Positions 46,715-55,798 of a stretch of 64,000 bases of DNA are shown here, one piece after another. The stretch is from Oceanispirochaeta sp. M1. GTDB lineage: Bacteria; Spirochaetota; Spirochaetia; DSM-2461. Position 1 is the first letter of the stretch. Each line of letters starts with the position of its first letter. The position numbers and the translations under genes are program-made. The notes under the pieces were generated by a model that had not been told where the DNA came from, searched no databases, and worked only from the letters and a program-made list of their open reading frames with translations. Location of the stretch: assembly GCF_003346715.1 (NCBI RefSeq), contig NZ_QQPQ01000025.1, positions 1 to 64,000 on the forward strand, read 5' to 3'.

Positions 46715-48033
46715 GGAAGACTCACCTCCATTCCATCTATAAAACCATTGTGAGGAGACAATACAATCCGGTCACCCACAGTAAGTCCTTCGTATACAGG
46801 AATCATTCCGTCACGGGGAGTACCGGTTGTCAGATCAGTCCGGAATATATGGTTATCCCGGAGGAGATATGCAGCTCCTTCAAAAACTGAGTCTGAAGGT
46901 ATTACAATCTCCTGTACAGATTTTTCAAGATCTATACTGACCTGTACAAACTGTCCGAAACGAAAAAATCCATCCCTGTTATCCAGAAGAATCATAACTT
47001 CTCCGCTTCCCGAGTCACTTTCTATCCAGGGTGAAATCCTGTTTATAGATCCAATGCTCTGCCTATCGCTTACGGGGCTGCTTATAAGCGCAGTCTGTTC
47101 AAGTCTGAGAGATATGAGGTCTTTCTCACTGACTCTGCAGCTGGCATAAACTTGATCGAAGGAGCAGATATGATAAATAGGTTTCTCACTGGATGCCTTT
47201 TCTCCCTCATCCATTAAACGGCGGACAACTATACCGCTCAAAGGGGAGCGGATTGTGTTTTCTTCTCTGTACAGCCTGAGAGATTCAAGACTGTTACGTG
47301 CCGATTCAAGCTCGGAAACAGCCATCTCTGTCTCTGCCTGCATTACTTTTGTATTCAGGTCTGTAAAATTCAACTTCAGCTGCTGTGAATCAGATGATGG
47401 AGGATATCCTTCGTTGATAAGGTCAATTTCTCTGTAACCTATCTTTTTAATTTCCAGGCTGAAGCGGGCCTGTTTAAAGAGGGTTTCCTTTTCAAGATAG
47501 TTCAATTCGAAAGAGAGGAGTTCATCTTCCGTTATCCCTCCAAGATCAAATAGTTTTCTCTTATTACTCAGGATGTCGCTCATCCGATTCAGTTCCGCTT
47601 CCTTTTTTGACAGTTCAATTTCGGCACTGCTGATTGTGTGGAATCGGGATTCAACATTGCGCCGGCTTTCAGCAAGTTTCCTGCGGCTCAGCTCCAGAGA
47701 GGATTCTCTGTTCTGTAATGAGGCTTCCGCTTCTTTTATCTGAAGATCTATCTGCTGAAGATCGAGCTCGGCCAGAATATCTCCTTCACAGACCGCATCT
47801 CCTTCATGGAAATACATCTTTCGGATAATGCTCTCTGAGGGGGGAAGAATATCTGCCTTGCGAACCGGGCTTATGACACCAAAACTGCTCATATCCGGGC
47901 TGTATTCAGATGTTTCACAGATGTATGCTTCTACCCGGGGAAGGGTGCTGACAGTATCCTCCGTCTCTGATCTGTCACTGCATGAGTGAAGAAAGAGAGT
48001 GCTCAGGATAAGTAAGATCATTCGATAGGTCAT
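46711..48033 (-). CDS. RND periplasmic adaptor (HlyD/AcrA-like) lipoprotein
   Basis: A 440-residue membrane fusion protein with lipoprotein signal ILSTLFLHSC. A lipoyl-like half-motif (MYFHEGDAVCEGDILAELDLQQID) leads into a coiled-coil hairpin of about 150 residues (QIKEAEASLQNRESSLELSRRKLAESRRN and onward). It returns in the second lipoyl half (NTIRSPLSGIVVRRLMDEGEKA), followed by a beta-barrel and a membrane-proximal domain. It bridges the RND pumps and the TolC-like channel. Its start overlaps the TolC gene stop by 4 bp and its end overlaps the Ig-like gene by 4 bp, so all three are co-translated. The coiled coil is longer than in many AcrA proteins. Confidence 0.92.
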   Translation of the reverse strand: MTYRMILLILSTLFLHSCSDRSETEDTVSTLPRVEAYICETSEYSPDMSSFGVISPVRKADILPPSESIIRKMYFHEGDAVCEGDILAELDLQQIDLQIKEAEASLQNRESSLELSRRKLAESRRNVESRFHTISSAEIELSKKEAELNRMSDILSNKRKLFDLGGITEDELLSFELNYLEKETLFKQARFSLEIKKIGYREIDLINEGYPPSSDSQQLKLNFTDLNTKVMQAETEMAVSELESARNSLESLRLYREENTIRSPLSGIVVRRLMDEGEKASSEKPIYHICSFDQVYASCRVSEKDLISLRLEQTALISSPVSDRQSIGSINRISPWIESDSGSGEVMILLDNRDGFFRFGQFVQVSIDLEKSVQEIVIPSDSVFEGAAYLLRDNHIFRTDLTTGTPRDGMIPVYEGLTVGDRIVLSPHNGFIDGMEVSLP

Positions 48034-49466
48034 TGCTTGTTTACCTCCGTTCTGATCAGCTTGTTTAAGAGAGAATCCTCATGTTCCGCATTTATTCCAC
48101 AGCTCATCTCAAGTTCAATTTCATTACTGTAGAGCGCCGCAATCCCTTCAATCAGTTCTGTTCTATGATTCGCTAGTCGTATCTCTGATTTGACATAGTC
48201 CAGTCTGGTCAGTTCTCCCATTTCTACTCTGATTTTTTCGATATTGAGTTTTTCGGTTTCCAGAAATATCTTTTCTCTGCTGATTGAACAGCGCCGATAG
48301 TTGAGGATTATTGATTTGGAGAGGGCTTCCACCCTGAAGGCTATTAAACGTTTCAGTTCTTCGGTTTCCAAATGTGCTGTATAGAGTTCATTCCTTGCTA
48401 TGGAGGGAGTTATAAGACCTTCCATATTATCAAATGCAGATATTTCCGAGCTGATTGATGCATTGTGCTCATCAGGGTTTGTCTTTCCTGTACTCATGCT
48501 CATGCTGCCGGGAAACAGGGGGGTATCAAAGCTGAAATTAAGTCCCAGAGAGAAGGATGTTTCATTCAGGGGGTAATCGCGGCCTGCAATATTAAGGTCG
48601 GCACTGGCTGCAATTTTCGGTATCCAGCTGATTTTTGAATCAAGAAGATCCCTCTCGGCGTTTAATTCTCTGAGATAATGAGACATCAGCTCCTTGTTAA
48701 ATTCCTCTGCATCTTCTGACAAGTGAGTGACATAGGAGTCGTCATCTATAATTTTATCTGTATATAATCCCTGATAATCAAGATTCAACTTTCCCTTCAG
48801 TTCGGGCAGTTTTGTAATAGAAACATTCATCAGTTCAGACAGATTGAATCGACTCAGTAACAGGGTTTCTTCACTGTCCTGTATGTTCAGGGAATACTGT
48901 ACTGCACGGATATTTATATCCAGCAGATCTGTTTCAGTCAGTCCGCCAAGACTGTATTCCAGCTCGGCAATCTCAATCTGATTTTCAAGGTTTTTCAGTG
49001 ATTCTTTCTGTACTGACAGGATCTCTCTGTTTTTCAGGATCTCCACATATTCCAGACTGACCTGATGGGCAATCTTATGTAGCATATCTTCTGCTGTCAG
49101 ATCTCTCAGCTTCAGTTCTCTTGCTGCTGATCGGTAGTCTGCTAAATCCCGGCCTCCGTTGAAAAGGAGCTGGTTGAATGAGAGTCCAATTTTATTGATT
49201 CTGCTGTCAGGAGCATGAGCACTGACAGAGTCAGATTTAGAAAAAGCCATAGAGATTTCCGGGAAGAACATTCTCAGCTGAAGACGGAGTCTCTTCCACG
49301 CATCCTGACGCTCAAGTCTGTTGGATATTATTCCAACATTATTGAGCTGAGCCAGACCTATGCAGTCTCTTAAATCCATTGTCTCCTGAGCTTGTAAAAG
49401 GAGGAGATTCCTGAATAGAAGAAGTATCATCAGGATGGATATAGGTTTGACACTGCCCGTATTCAA
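48030..49466 (-). CDS. TolC-family outer-membrane channel
   Basis: A 478-residue OEP-family protein with an N-terminal signal peptide (ISILMILLLFRNLLLLQAQE). Two long helical repeats follow, as in TolC (LRDCIGLAQLNNVGIISN and repeated stretches of helices such as QVSLEYVEILKNREILSVQKESLKNLENQIEIAE). It forms the outer-membrane exit duct of the pump. The start is taken as TTG 49466 because a strong GGAGG lies 7 bases upstream; no better ATG is in range. It is the first gene of the six-gene minus-strand operon, divergent from the pseudouridine synthase gene 149 bases away. Confidence 0.9.
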   Translation of the reverse strand: MNTGSVKPISILMILLLFRNLLLLQAQETMDLRDCIGLAQLNNVGIISNRLERQDAWKRLRLQLRMFFPEISMAFSKSDSVSAHAPDSRINKIGLSFNQLLFNGGRDLADYRSAARELKLRDLTAEDMLHKIAHQVSLEYVEILKNREILSVQKESLKNLENQIEIAELEYSLGGLTETDLLDINIRAVQYSLNIQDSEETLLLSRFNLSELMNVSITKLPELKGKLNLDYQGLYTDKIIDDDSYVTHLSEDAEEFNKELMSHYLRELNAERDLLDSKISWIPKIAASADLNIAGRDYPLNETSFSLGLNFSFDTPLFPGSMSMSTGKTNPDEHNASISSEISAFDNMEGLITPSIARNELYTAHLETEELKRLIAFRVEALSKSIILNYRRCSISREKIFLETEKLNIEKIRVEMGELTRLDYVKSEIRLANHRTELIEGIAALYSNEIELEMSCGINAEHEDSLLNKLIRTEVNKQ

Positions 49467-49615
49467 TCAGCCGCCTCCGAAATATGAACTAATTCAGGAA
49501 CGGAGCCAATTGATCTGGTGATTCAAATAAATTGAAAATAATCTCAGTTTATTTTTATGAATCAGAGAGGTATCTTGTTTTTTAAACGGTCAGATATTAA
49601 AATCACAGCCCATCT

Positions 49616-50311
49616 ATGAATGAAGAAATTAAAATCCTCTGGCAGGATGACCACTATGCATTTCTCTATAAACCCGCAGGAGTTCTGATACACAGGAGTA
49701 TTTTCTCCTCAGACAGGGATACAATGGTAAAAAGGCTCTATAGCCAGTTTGAGAATCCTCCGCTGCCTGTACACCGCCTTGACCGGCCTGTTTCGGGAGT
49801 TCTGGCCGCAGCCTTTACAACAGAAGCGGCAGCTGCACTCTCTGAATGCTTTAGAAACTCATCAATACAGAAAATATACTGGGCTGTTGTACGAGGTTAT
49901 CTTCCTGAAGAGGGACAAATAGATACTGCCCTCAAAAATTATGAAACAGGAGCTGTGAAAGAGGCGCTCAGTGATTACAGACGTATTGGAACAGCAGAGC
50001 TTCCAATCCCTTCACGTAAATATGATACTTCCCGTTATTCTCTTGTAGAGATAAGACCTAGAACAGGCCGTTTTCATCAGATAAGACGCCATCTTGCAGG
50101 TATAGGTTATCCTATTGTGGGTGATACATCTCATGGAGATACATACTGTAATCATCATTTCAGCGAGCACTTTAAAGTAGATGGTCTGCTGCTTCATGCA
50201 GGCAGGATAGAACTGGTTCATCCCCTGACAGGAGAGGCCCTTTCAATAACAGCAGAGCCACCTGAGTGTTTTCTCAGAATATTCGATCTATTCAATTGGA
50301 ATATTTCTTGA
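49616..50311 (+). CDS. RNA pseudouridine synthase, RluA/TruC family
   Basis: A 231-residue RluA-family enzyme, shorter than RluD and without an S4 domain, which resembles TruC. The catalytic aspartate is Asp56 in VHRLDRPVSG. RTGRFHQIRRHLAGIGYPIVGDTSHGD is close to the TruC consensus RHQIRRHLxHIxHPIIGDTTHGD. TruC makes pseudouridine 65 in certain tRNAs, but RluA relatives modify varied RNA sites, so the target is inferred. It begins at ATG 49616 with no strong ribosome binding site and lies in a mostly housekeeping block with the glycosyltransferase gene 26 bases downstream. Confidence 0.88.
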   Translation: MNEEIKILWQDDHYAFLYKPAGVLIHRSIFSSDRDTMVKRLYSQFENPPLPVHRLDRPVSGVLAAAFTTEAAAALSECFRNSSIQKIYWAVVRGYLPEEGQIDTALKNYETGAVKEALSDYRRIGTAELPIPSRKYDTSRYSLVEIRPRTGRFHQIRRHLAGIGYPIVGDTSHGDTYCNHHFSEHFKVDGLLLHAGRIELVHPLTGEALSITAEPPECFLRIFDLFNWNIS

Positions 50312-50337
50312 CATAAGGTTCTAAATGCAATAGAAGT

Positions 50338-51483
50338 ATGGACGGCATGCAAAGATTTACTCCTATCGAAATACTGAGTATTATTTCTATAATAATCTGC
50401 TCATACTATCTACTTCTCACTATAGTCAATGTCCTTTATATGATGATCCGTACAAAAAAACCATCTCTGAAAAATACTCCTAAAATCACCGTCATGGTGC
50501 CTGCCAGGAATGAAGAGAATAATATAAGAGCCTGTGTGGAATCTCTGCTCAGCCAGGATTATCCTGATTTTGAGGTCATGGTAATTGATGATAACTCCAC
50601 AGATAACACTGCGGCCATATTAAAAGAACTCTCAAAAAGAGATGATCGTCTGACTGTGTATACGGGAAGTAAGCTGCCTGAGGGCTGGTATGGCAAACCT
50701 TGGGCTCTGCAGCAGCTAAGCCATTATGCTACCGGGGAGTATTACCTTTTTACCGATGCGGATACAGTTCATAAGACAAACAGCCTCTCTTTTATTGTTA
50801 CAAATATGCTTCATCATAAGGCAGACCTCATATCGGCTCTTCCTAATGAGATTATCAAAACATTCGGTGAGCTGATCAATGTTCCGGCTCTGTATGTGAT
50901 GACTACGGTTATAATGCCCCTTCCGGCTATAGATCTGATGAAATGGAAAGAAGCATCCTATTGTCTGGGACAGTATTTCTGCATCAAAGCGGATGTATAT
51001 AAAGATATAGATGGTTTTGAACATGTCAGGCATCTTATTACTGAAGATGTTGCATTCGGAAAAGAAGTTAAGCGTAGAGGATATAAGACTCTATTTCTTG
51101 ACGGACAGAAGTATGTGGATTGTCACATGTATAGTAGTTATATTGAATCTTTCAAAGGTTTTGGTAAAAATATCTATTCTTCCGTCGGCTTCAACCTTAT
51201 AATTTTTTCATTGACCGCAATTCTTATCTTTATGACCGTGAACTTTCCCTTCGGTGTCTTTATAGCATCACTGATTAAAGGGACTCTCAGTCCCCTTCTG
51301 GTTCTTCCTACAGCAATCTTTACACTGGCGTGGACCATTGTTACAATTTTCCACAAGCTCCCCTGGTATAATCCTGTTCTCTATCCTCTGCAGTATACGA
51401 ATCTACTTATTATGGCTATTTTCTATACAATTAAATTCCGCCTTACTCCGGGAATCAGCTGGAAGGGCCGGGTTGTTAAATAA
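50338..51483 (+). CDS. Family 2 glycosyltransferase (CrtQ-like), membrane-bound
   Basis: A 381-residue GT2 enzyme. One membrane segment is near the N-terminus, followed by PKITVMVPARNEENNIRACVESLLSQDYP, the nucleotide-sugar motif LFTDADTVHK (DxD-type) and the acidic catalytic motif LITEDVAFGKEVKRRGYK. Three hydrophobic helices close the protein. This architecture matches carotenoid and glycolipid glucosyltransferases such as CrtQ. Acceptor and sugar are not defined. ATG 50338 has no strong upstream site. The gene follows the pseudouridine synthase and precedes an HD-GYP fragment. Confidence 0.8.
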   Translation: MDGMQRFTPIEILSIISIIICSYYLLLTIVNVLYMMIRTKKPSLKNTPKITVMVPARNEENNIRACVESLLSQDYPDFEVMVIDDNSTDNTAAILKELSKRDDRLTVYTGSKLPEGWYGKPWALQQLSHYATGEYYLFTDADTVHKTNSLSFIVTNMLHHKADLISALPNEIIKTFGELINVPALYVMTTVIMPLPAIDLMKWKEASYCLGQYFCIKADVYKDIDGFEHVRHLITEDVAFGKEVKRRGYKTLFLDGQKYVDCHMYSSYIESFKGFGKNIYSSVGFNLIIFSLTAILIFMTVNFPFGVFIASLIKGTLSPLLVLPTAIFTLAWTIVTIFHKLPWYNPVLYPLQYTNLLIMAIFYTIKFRLTPGISWKGRVVK

Positions 51484-51599
51484 TTCAATAAATAAAGAAT
51501 TATTCGAAAACCATCTAAAATCATCAAAAAAATAGATATTCCTCTTTTAGCGCTTTAAAATTGATTTAATGGCAAGTTCTAAAAATACTCAGGTACTCC

Positions 51600-51845
51600 T
51601 TGAACATGAACCCCGATATGGCCACCGGTTATCCCTATAGGAAAAGAGGTCAGGAAATATATCTGAAAGGAAGAATTACGGCTATTGTGGATGTCTTTGA
51701 TGCTCTGTATAATCGGAGGATTTACAAAGATCCATGGTCATTAGAGAAGATTCAGATTCTTTTTGAAGAAGAGTGCGTAAGACACTTTGACCCGGAGCTT
51801 GTAGATTGTTTTATTGAAAATATAGATGAGATTGTTGAAGTACAG
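51600..51845 (+). pseudogene. HD-GYP phosphodiesterase domain fragment
   Basis: A frame of about 80 codons reproduces the last third of an HD-GYP domain: ATGYPYRKRGQEIYLKGRIT, then AIVDVFDALYNRRIYKDPW, then FEEECVRHFDPELVDCFIENIDEI. In intact proteins HHExxDGTGYP and the metal-binding HD precede this. Here the expected HHE block appears just upstream only in another frame (LEHEPRYGHRLS), which indicates a frameshift and loss of the N-terminus. It is a relic of a c-di-GMP phosphodiesterase-type protein. It runs into the acyltransferase region and has no ribosome binding site. Confidence 0.75.
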
Positions 51846-51927
51846 ACCGTGTACAGTGCTCGGCATAAGCATATCTTTTGTCGTAATTGTTCCGCTGTTG
51901 TCTGACTGGATATTTGAGGAGAAATTT

Positions 51928-52602
51928 GTGAAATTATTTTACAGGCTGGTGAATGGATTTATTAAGATATTACTGAAGGCCGTATGTCGTATTGATTCTA
52001 CTGAACTGGATAAGGTTCCTACAAAAGGTCCCTATATTCTGGTGACTAACCATATAAATTTTCTGGAAGCCCCCTTTCTATATCTCTTTCTCAGACCGAG
52101 AAGAACCATTGCAGTAGGTAAGACGGAGCTCTGGGACAAGGCTTTTACAAGATTCCTGATGAATCTTTGGGAAGTTCTTCCCATTAAAAGAGGTGCCATT
52201 GATATACAGGGAATGAAAAACTGTATCAAGGTTCTGGAAGATGGAGATTTCCTCTGTCTGGCTCCTGAGGGAACAAGAAGCGGCAATGGTAAACTTTTGA
52301 GTGGAAAAGCCGGCGTAATCATGTTTGCACAGAAAGGTGATGCACCTATAATCCCTCTGGGACACTGGGGTGGTGAAAATCTCTCATCTAATCTTAAGAA
52401 ATTGAAAAGAACTCCCATTACCATAAAAGTAGGGGAGCCTGTAAATATTACCATTCCTGAAGGTGTTAAGTCAGATGCAAAAGTACGTCAGCAGATTGCT
52501 GATGAGGTGATGATTCAAATTGCCCGTCTTATGCCTGAAGAATATCACGGTGTTTATACCGGTAAAACTGATGAAGAGCCTCAATTTCTTACTAAGGTCT
52601 GA
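51928..52602 (+). CDS. 1-acyl-glycerol-3-phosphate acyltransferase-like (PlsC family)
   Basis: A 224-residue acyltransferase. Motif I reads NHINFLEAP, i.e. H-x4-E, where most PlsC proteins have H-x4-D. Motif II (VLPIKRGAIDIQGMK), motif III (APEGTRSGNGKL) and motif IV (APIIPLG) are intact. The start is GTG 51928, six bases after GAGGAG; a longer frame from 51826 would run through the HD-GYP relic without a ribosome binding site. It would acylate lysophosphatidic acid or a similar lysolipid at the inner membrane. Substitution of Asp by Glu in motif I occurs in some subfamilies, so activity is still plausible. Confidence 0.88.
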   Translation: MKLFYRLVNGFIKILLKAVCRIDSTELDKVPTKGPYILVTNHINFLEAPFLYLFLRPRRTIAVGKTELWDKAFTRFLMNLWEVLPIKRGAIDIQGMKNCIKVLEDGDFLCLAPEGTRSGNGKLLSGKAGVIMFAQKGDAPIIPLGHWGGENLSSNLKKLKRTPITIKVGEPVNITIPEGVKSDAKVRQQIADEVMIQIARLMPEEYHGVYTGKTDEEPQFLTKV

Positions 52603-52615
52603 TTAAGATCATCTG

Positions 52616-53497
52616 TTAAAGAAAGAGTATTACAACTCCTCCCACAGCTATAAATGATCCGATAATTTCTCTGATAGTAATTTTATCTCTGAAGAGGATC
52701 ATAGTTGCGGGGATAACCACTACAGGTACAAGAGCCGTGATGATGGAGACTATTCCGGCTGTTGTATGCTGCATGGCATAGAGCATAAGGGCTACTCCGA
52801 TAAAGGGGCCGAACATGGCTCCCAGGGAGAGCTGGCTCATTGCTGTCTTATCTTTTAGACCTTTAAACACCTTTGGCCAGATACCCAGAATAAAAAAAAG
52901 AGGAATAAACCCGCATAATCCGGCAAAGGCTCTTACCAGAGTTGCCTGTACAGGATCGGATGCGCCCATTCCCATACGGCTGAGTATCATTCCTGTTGAC
53001 TGGCCGATAGTTCCACCGAGGGCCAGAAGTATACCCCTTACAGGATGTTTCAAAACTACGGAATTTTCTTCTTTCTTCAGTAATACAAGAAGAACTCCCG
53101 TAAGTACGACTGCCATACTGATCCAGCCCTGAACAGCTAACACCTGTCCCATTACTATCCATTCAAGGAAAGCTGTGATGGGGGGGACAAAACTTAAAAT
53201 CAGCAGAGCGACTCTTGATCCTATCTCAACATAGGAACGGAACAGCAGCATATCACCGATAAAGAAACCGACAAATCCTGATGCGAACATAAACCAGAAA
53301 GAGCCGTCCGGGGCAATGCCGGGTATTAAAACACCCCGGCTGATTACAAGATATATCTCCATAAAGATGATTCCCAGAACAAGCCTGATAATATTAACAG
53401 GCAGGGAGCCTATTCTCTTACCTGATGCTTCAAATGAGAGAGCTGAAATCATCCAGCATATGGTAGTCAGTAAAGCGGCAATTTCACCTACATACAT
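52616..53497 (-). CDS. EamA/DMT-family transporter
   Basis: A membrane protein of about 293 residues with ten hydrophobic segments arranged as two EamA repeats. The first begins MYVGEIAALLTTICWMISALSFEASGK. The second begins after a Lys/Glu-rich loop (LLKKEENSVVLKHPVRGILLALGGTIGQSTG) and ends with TIREIIGSFIAVGGVVILFL. DMT proteins export or exchange metabolites, often amino acids or nucleotide-sugar intermediates; the substrate cannot be predicted. ATG 53497 follows GAGGAG and is preferred to ATG 53518. It is convergent with the acyltransferase gene, 13 bases apart. Confidence 0.88.
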   Translation of the reverse strand: MYVGEIAALLTTICWMISALSFEASGKRIGSLPVNIIRLVLGIIFMEIYLVISRGVLIPGIAPDGSFWFMFASGFVGFFIGDMLLFRSYVEIGSRVALLILSFVPPITAFLEWIVMGQVLAVQGWISMAVVLTGVLLVLLKKEENSVVLKHPVRGILLALGGTIGQSTGMILSRMGMGASDPVQATLVRAFAGLCGFIPLFFILGIWPKVFKGLKDKTAMSQLSLGAMFGPFIGVALMLYAMQHTTAGIVSIITALVPVVVIPATMILFRDKITIREIIGSFIAVGGVVILFL

Positions 53498-53706
53498 TAG
53501 GGGCTCCTCAGATCTCATCTCAGTTCGAATCTAAGATAGATATTCAACTTTATTGAAAATATCAGATCCCCTTCATTTTGACTACAACCTTTGGTAGAAG
53601 AGCCGAGCGGGGATTGTGGTTCCGGGATCAGATCTTTAGAATAGTCCGTTGAATAGAATAGGCGAGTGAATCAGTATTGATACTGTTTCCTATAAGGAGT
53701 TTCTGA

Positions 53707-54456
53707 ATGTCCAATAAAACATTGTCCCGCAAGGTTGATAAGGCTTTGTTGAAGTTTAAGCTGGTTGAACCCGGAGACAAGATCCTACTGGCAATTTCGG
53801 GCGGTAAGGATTCACTTGCCATGGCCTATTTTCTGGGGCACAAACAGAAAGGTTTTCCCATTCCCTATGAACTGGGTGCTATTCATATTGAAGGTGATTT
53901 CCCGGGCTGTGGAAAATCTCCTGTCATGGCAGAACTTATGGAAGAGTGGGGCATACCCTTTGAAGTGGTAAAAGTCCCCATAATGGAGCGCCTGAAACCT
54001 GGGAAATCTATGAACTGCTACTGGTGCTCTACTCAGAGGAGAATGGAACTCCTCCGCTATGCTGGTGATAATGGGTATAACAAAATCGCTCTGGGTCACC
54101 ATATGGACGATATCCTTGAAACATTTTTTATGAATATGATGTATAAGTCAGAGCTCTCTACAATGCTTCCTCTTCTTAAATATGACCGCTATCCTTTTAC
54201 AGTAATAAGACCTCTGGCCTATGTCAAAGAGCAGGAGATTATCGATTTTGCAGAGAGTCAGGATCTATTGAAAGCCGCAACAACCTGTCAGTATGGAACA
54301 ACATCCAATAGACTGGATGCCAGAAGTATCATTGATCAGATTGCGGCAAAAGAGGGCTCCCATATCAAGGATAATATTTTTGAAGCCATGTGCAATCCAG
54401 TCCACCGCTATATGCCCTACAGCCTTCTGGACAATGAGGATGATAAAAAGTCATAA
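53707..54456 (+). CDS. TtcA-like PP-loop ATPase (tRNA 2-thiocytidine type)
   Basis: A 249-residue PP-loop protein. SGGKDS (31-36) is the ATP-binding loop. CYWCSTQRR supplies the CxxC pair that holds the iron-sulfur cluster in TtcA, with a further cysteine in TTCQYG. LGHHMDDILETFFMNMMY is the family's adenylation helix. Length is slightly below E. coli TtcA (about 311). TtcA inserts sulfur at cytidine 32 of certain tRNAs; close homologues (TtcA2/TtuA-like) modify other positions, so the exact base is inferred. A Shine-Dalgarno AAGGAG precedes ATG 53707. HflX follows 21 bases downstream. Confidence 0.85.
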   Translation: MSNKTLSRKVDKALLKFKLVEPGDKILLAISGGKDSLAMAYFLGHKQKGFPIPYELGAIHIEGDFPGCGKSPVMAELMEEWGIPFEVVKVPIMERLKPGKSMNCYWCSTQRRMELLRYAGDNGYNKIALGHHMDDILETFFMNMMYKSELSTMLPLLKYDRYPFTVIRPLAYVKEQEIIDFAESQDLLKAATTCQYGTTSNRLDARSIIDQIAAKEGSHIKDNIFEAMCNPVHRYMPYSLLDNEDDKKS

Positions 54457-54477
54457 TCAATTAACCCGGAGGTATTA

Positions 54478-55779
54478 GTGGAACCTGTATTTGAACGTCT
54501 GGAAGATCGGGATATTCTCTCAATGAAATGTGAAAGCTCTTTTTTGGTGGGCATTCAGGATGAGGGAGAATCGGCTCAAGAGTCCGAAAATCATTTAAAA
54601 GAACTGGCGAGTCTGGCCGAAACCATGGGAATTCCTCCTGTGGATACCATGATGGTCAAGCTGAGAAAAACAAATCCCCGCTACCTTGTGGGTACAGGTA
54701 AGATTCAAGAGATAGGACAGGCTGCAGCAGACTGCGGCGCCGATCTTGTAATCTTTGACTATGACCTTTCTCCGTCTCAGCAGAGAAATATCGAACGAGA
54801 CTTGAACATCACTGTAATTGACCGGGAAGAAGTTATCCTGGATATTTTTGCAGAAAGGGCATCCACCAGAGAAGCTGTTCTTCAGATAGCTCTTGCCAGA
54901 ATGCAGTACAGTCTGCCCCGTCTTACCCGTGCATGGACCCATTTGTCCAGACAGAGGGGGGGAGCCAAGGGTACCAGGGGTAAGGGTGAAACCCAGCTGG
55001 AAACTGACAGACGTATGGTTCTGGCAAAAATAGCATCCCTTAAGAAAGAGCTGGCCCATGTCAGAAAGAACAGAGAGACTCAGCGAAAGAGAAGACGTTC
55101 CCTCCCGGTTCCGACCCTCTCCATTGTGGGTTATACAAATGCCGGTAAATCTTCAATTCTGAATATGATGACTGGAGCTGATGTTCTGACCGAAGATAAG
55201 CTTTTTGCAACTCTTGATCCCACATCACGAAGGGTTCATCTCCCTGGTGGAAGACAGGTTGTTGTTACCGATACTGTAGGTTTTATCAGAAAGCTGCCCC
55301 ATAATCTGGTAGAAGCTTTTAAATCCACCCTTGAAGAAGCCGTAATGGCCGATGCCGTTATTCATGTCCTGGATATAAGTAATCCAGAGTGGAGAGAACA
55401 TAAAAAGGTGACCGAAGAGGTTTTGAGAGAACTTGGTGCCGGAGACAAACCGGTTCTTCTGGTGTTCAATAAGAGCGATATGATTGATGATCCAGATGAG
55501 ATGGCTCACTTTCTAGTTAATGAAGCAAATACAGTGGTCATGCTTTCTGCAAAAACAGGAGCAGGACGTGAAAAGCTCGAAGATGGAATTCAGCAGGTCC
55601 TTGAAGCCGAGCTCCCGGTTAAATCTTTGTTGATTCCAGCTGATAAGTGGGATATAGTTGCATATGTAAGGCGTAACAGTATTGTACTGAAGGAAGAATA
55701 CGAGGAAGAGGGTATTTATATGGAAGCCATCCTCAGTGTCAAAGATCAGAAAATGCTTGCAAATTATGTAAAAGATTGA
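54478..55779 (+). CDS. hflX: Ribosome-associated GTPase HflX
   Basis: A 433-residue GTPase starting at GTG 54478 after CCGGAGG. An N-terminal HflX domain with RKTNPRYLVGTGKIQEI is followed by the linker RGGAKGTRGKGETQLETDRR. The GTPase core has GYTNAGKSS (P-loop), VVTDTVGFIRKLP (switch II), VFNKSD (G4) and LSAKTG (G5). HflX splits or rescues stalled ribosomes, especially after heat or antibiotic stress. Length and motif order agree with the family. Upstream lies the TtcA-like gene, downstream the M23 peptidase gene. Confidence 0.96.
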   Translation: MEPVFERLEDRDILSMKCESSFLVGIQDEGESAQESENHLKELASLAETMGIPPVDTMMVKLRKTNPRYLVGTGKIQEIGQAAADCGADLVIFDYDLSPSQQRNIERDLNITVIDREEVILDIFAERASTREAVLQIALARMQYSLPRLTRAWTHLSRQRGGAKGTRGKGETQLETDRRMVLAKIASLKKELAHVRKNRETQRKRRRSLPVPTLSIVGYTNAGKSSILNMMTGADVLTEDKLFATLDPTSRRVHLPGGRQVVVTDTVGFIRKLPHNLVEAFKSTLEEAVMADAVIHVLDISNPEWREHKKVTEEVLRELGAGDKPVLLVFNKSDMIDDPDEMAHFLVNEANTVVMLSAKTGAGREKLEDGIQQVLEAELPVKSLLIPADKWDIVAYVRRNSIVLKEEYEEEGIYMEAILSVKDQKMLANYVKD

Positions 55780-55798
55780 CCTGAGCGGAGTAATACCT

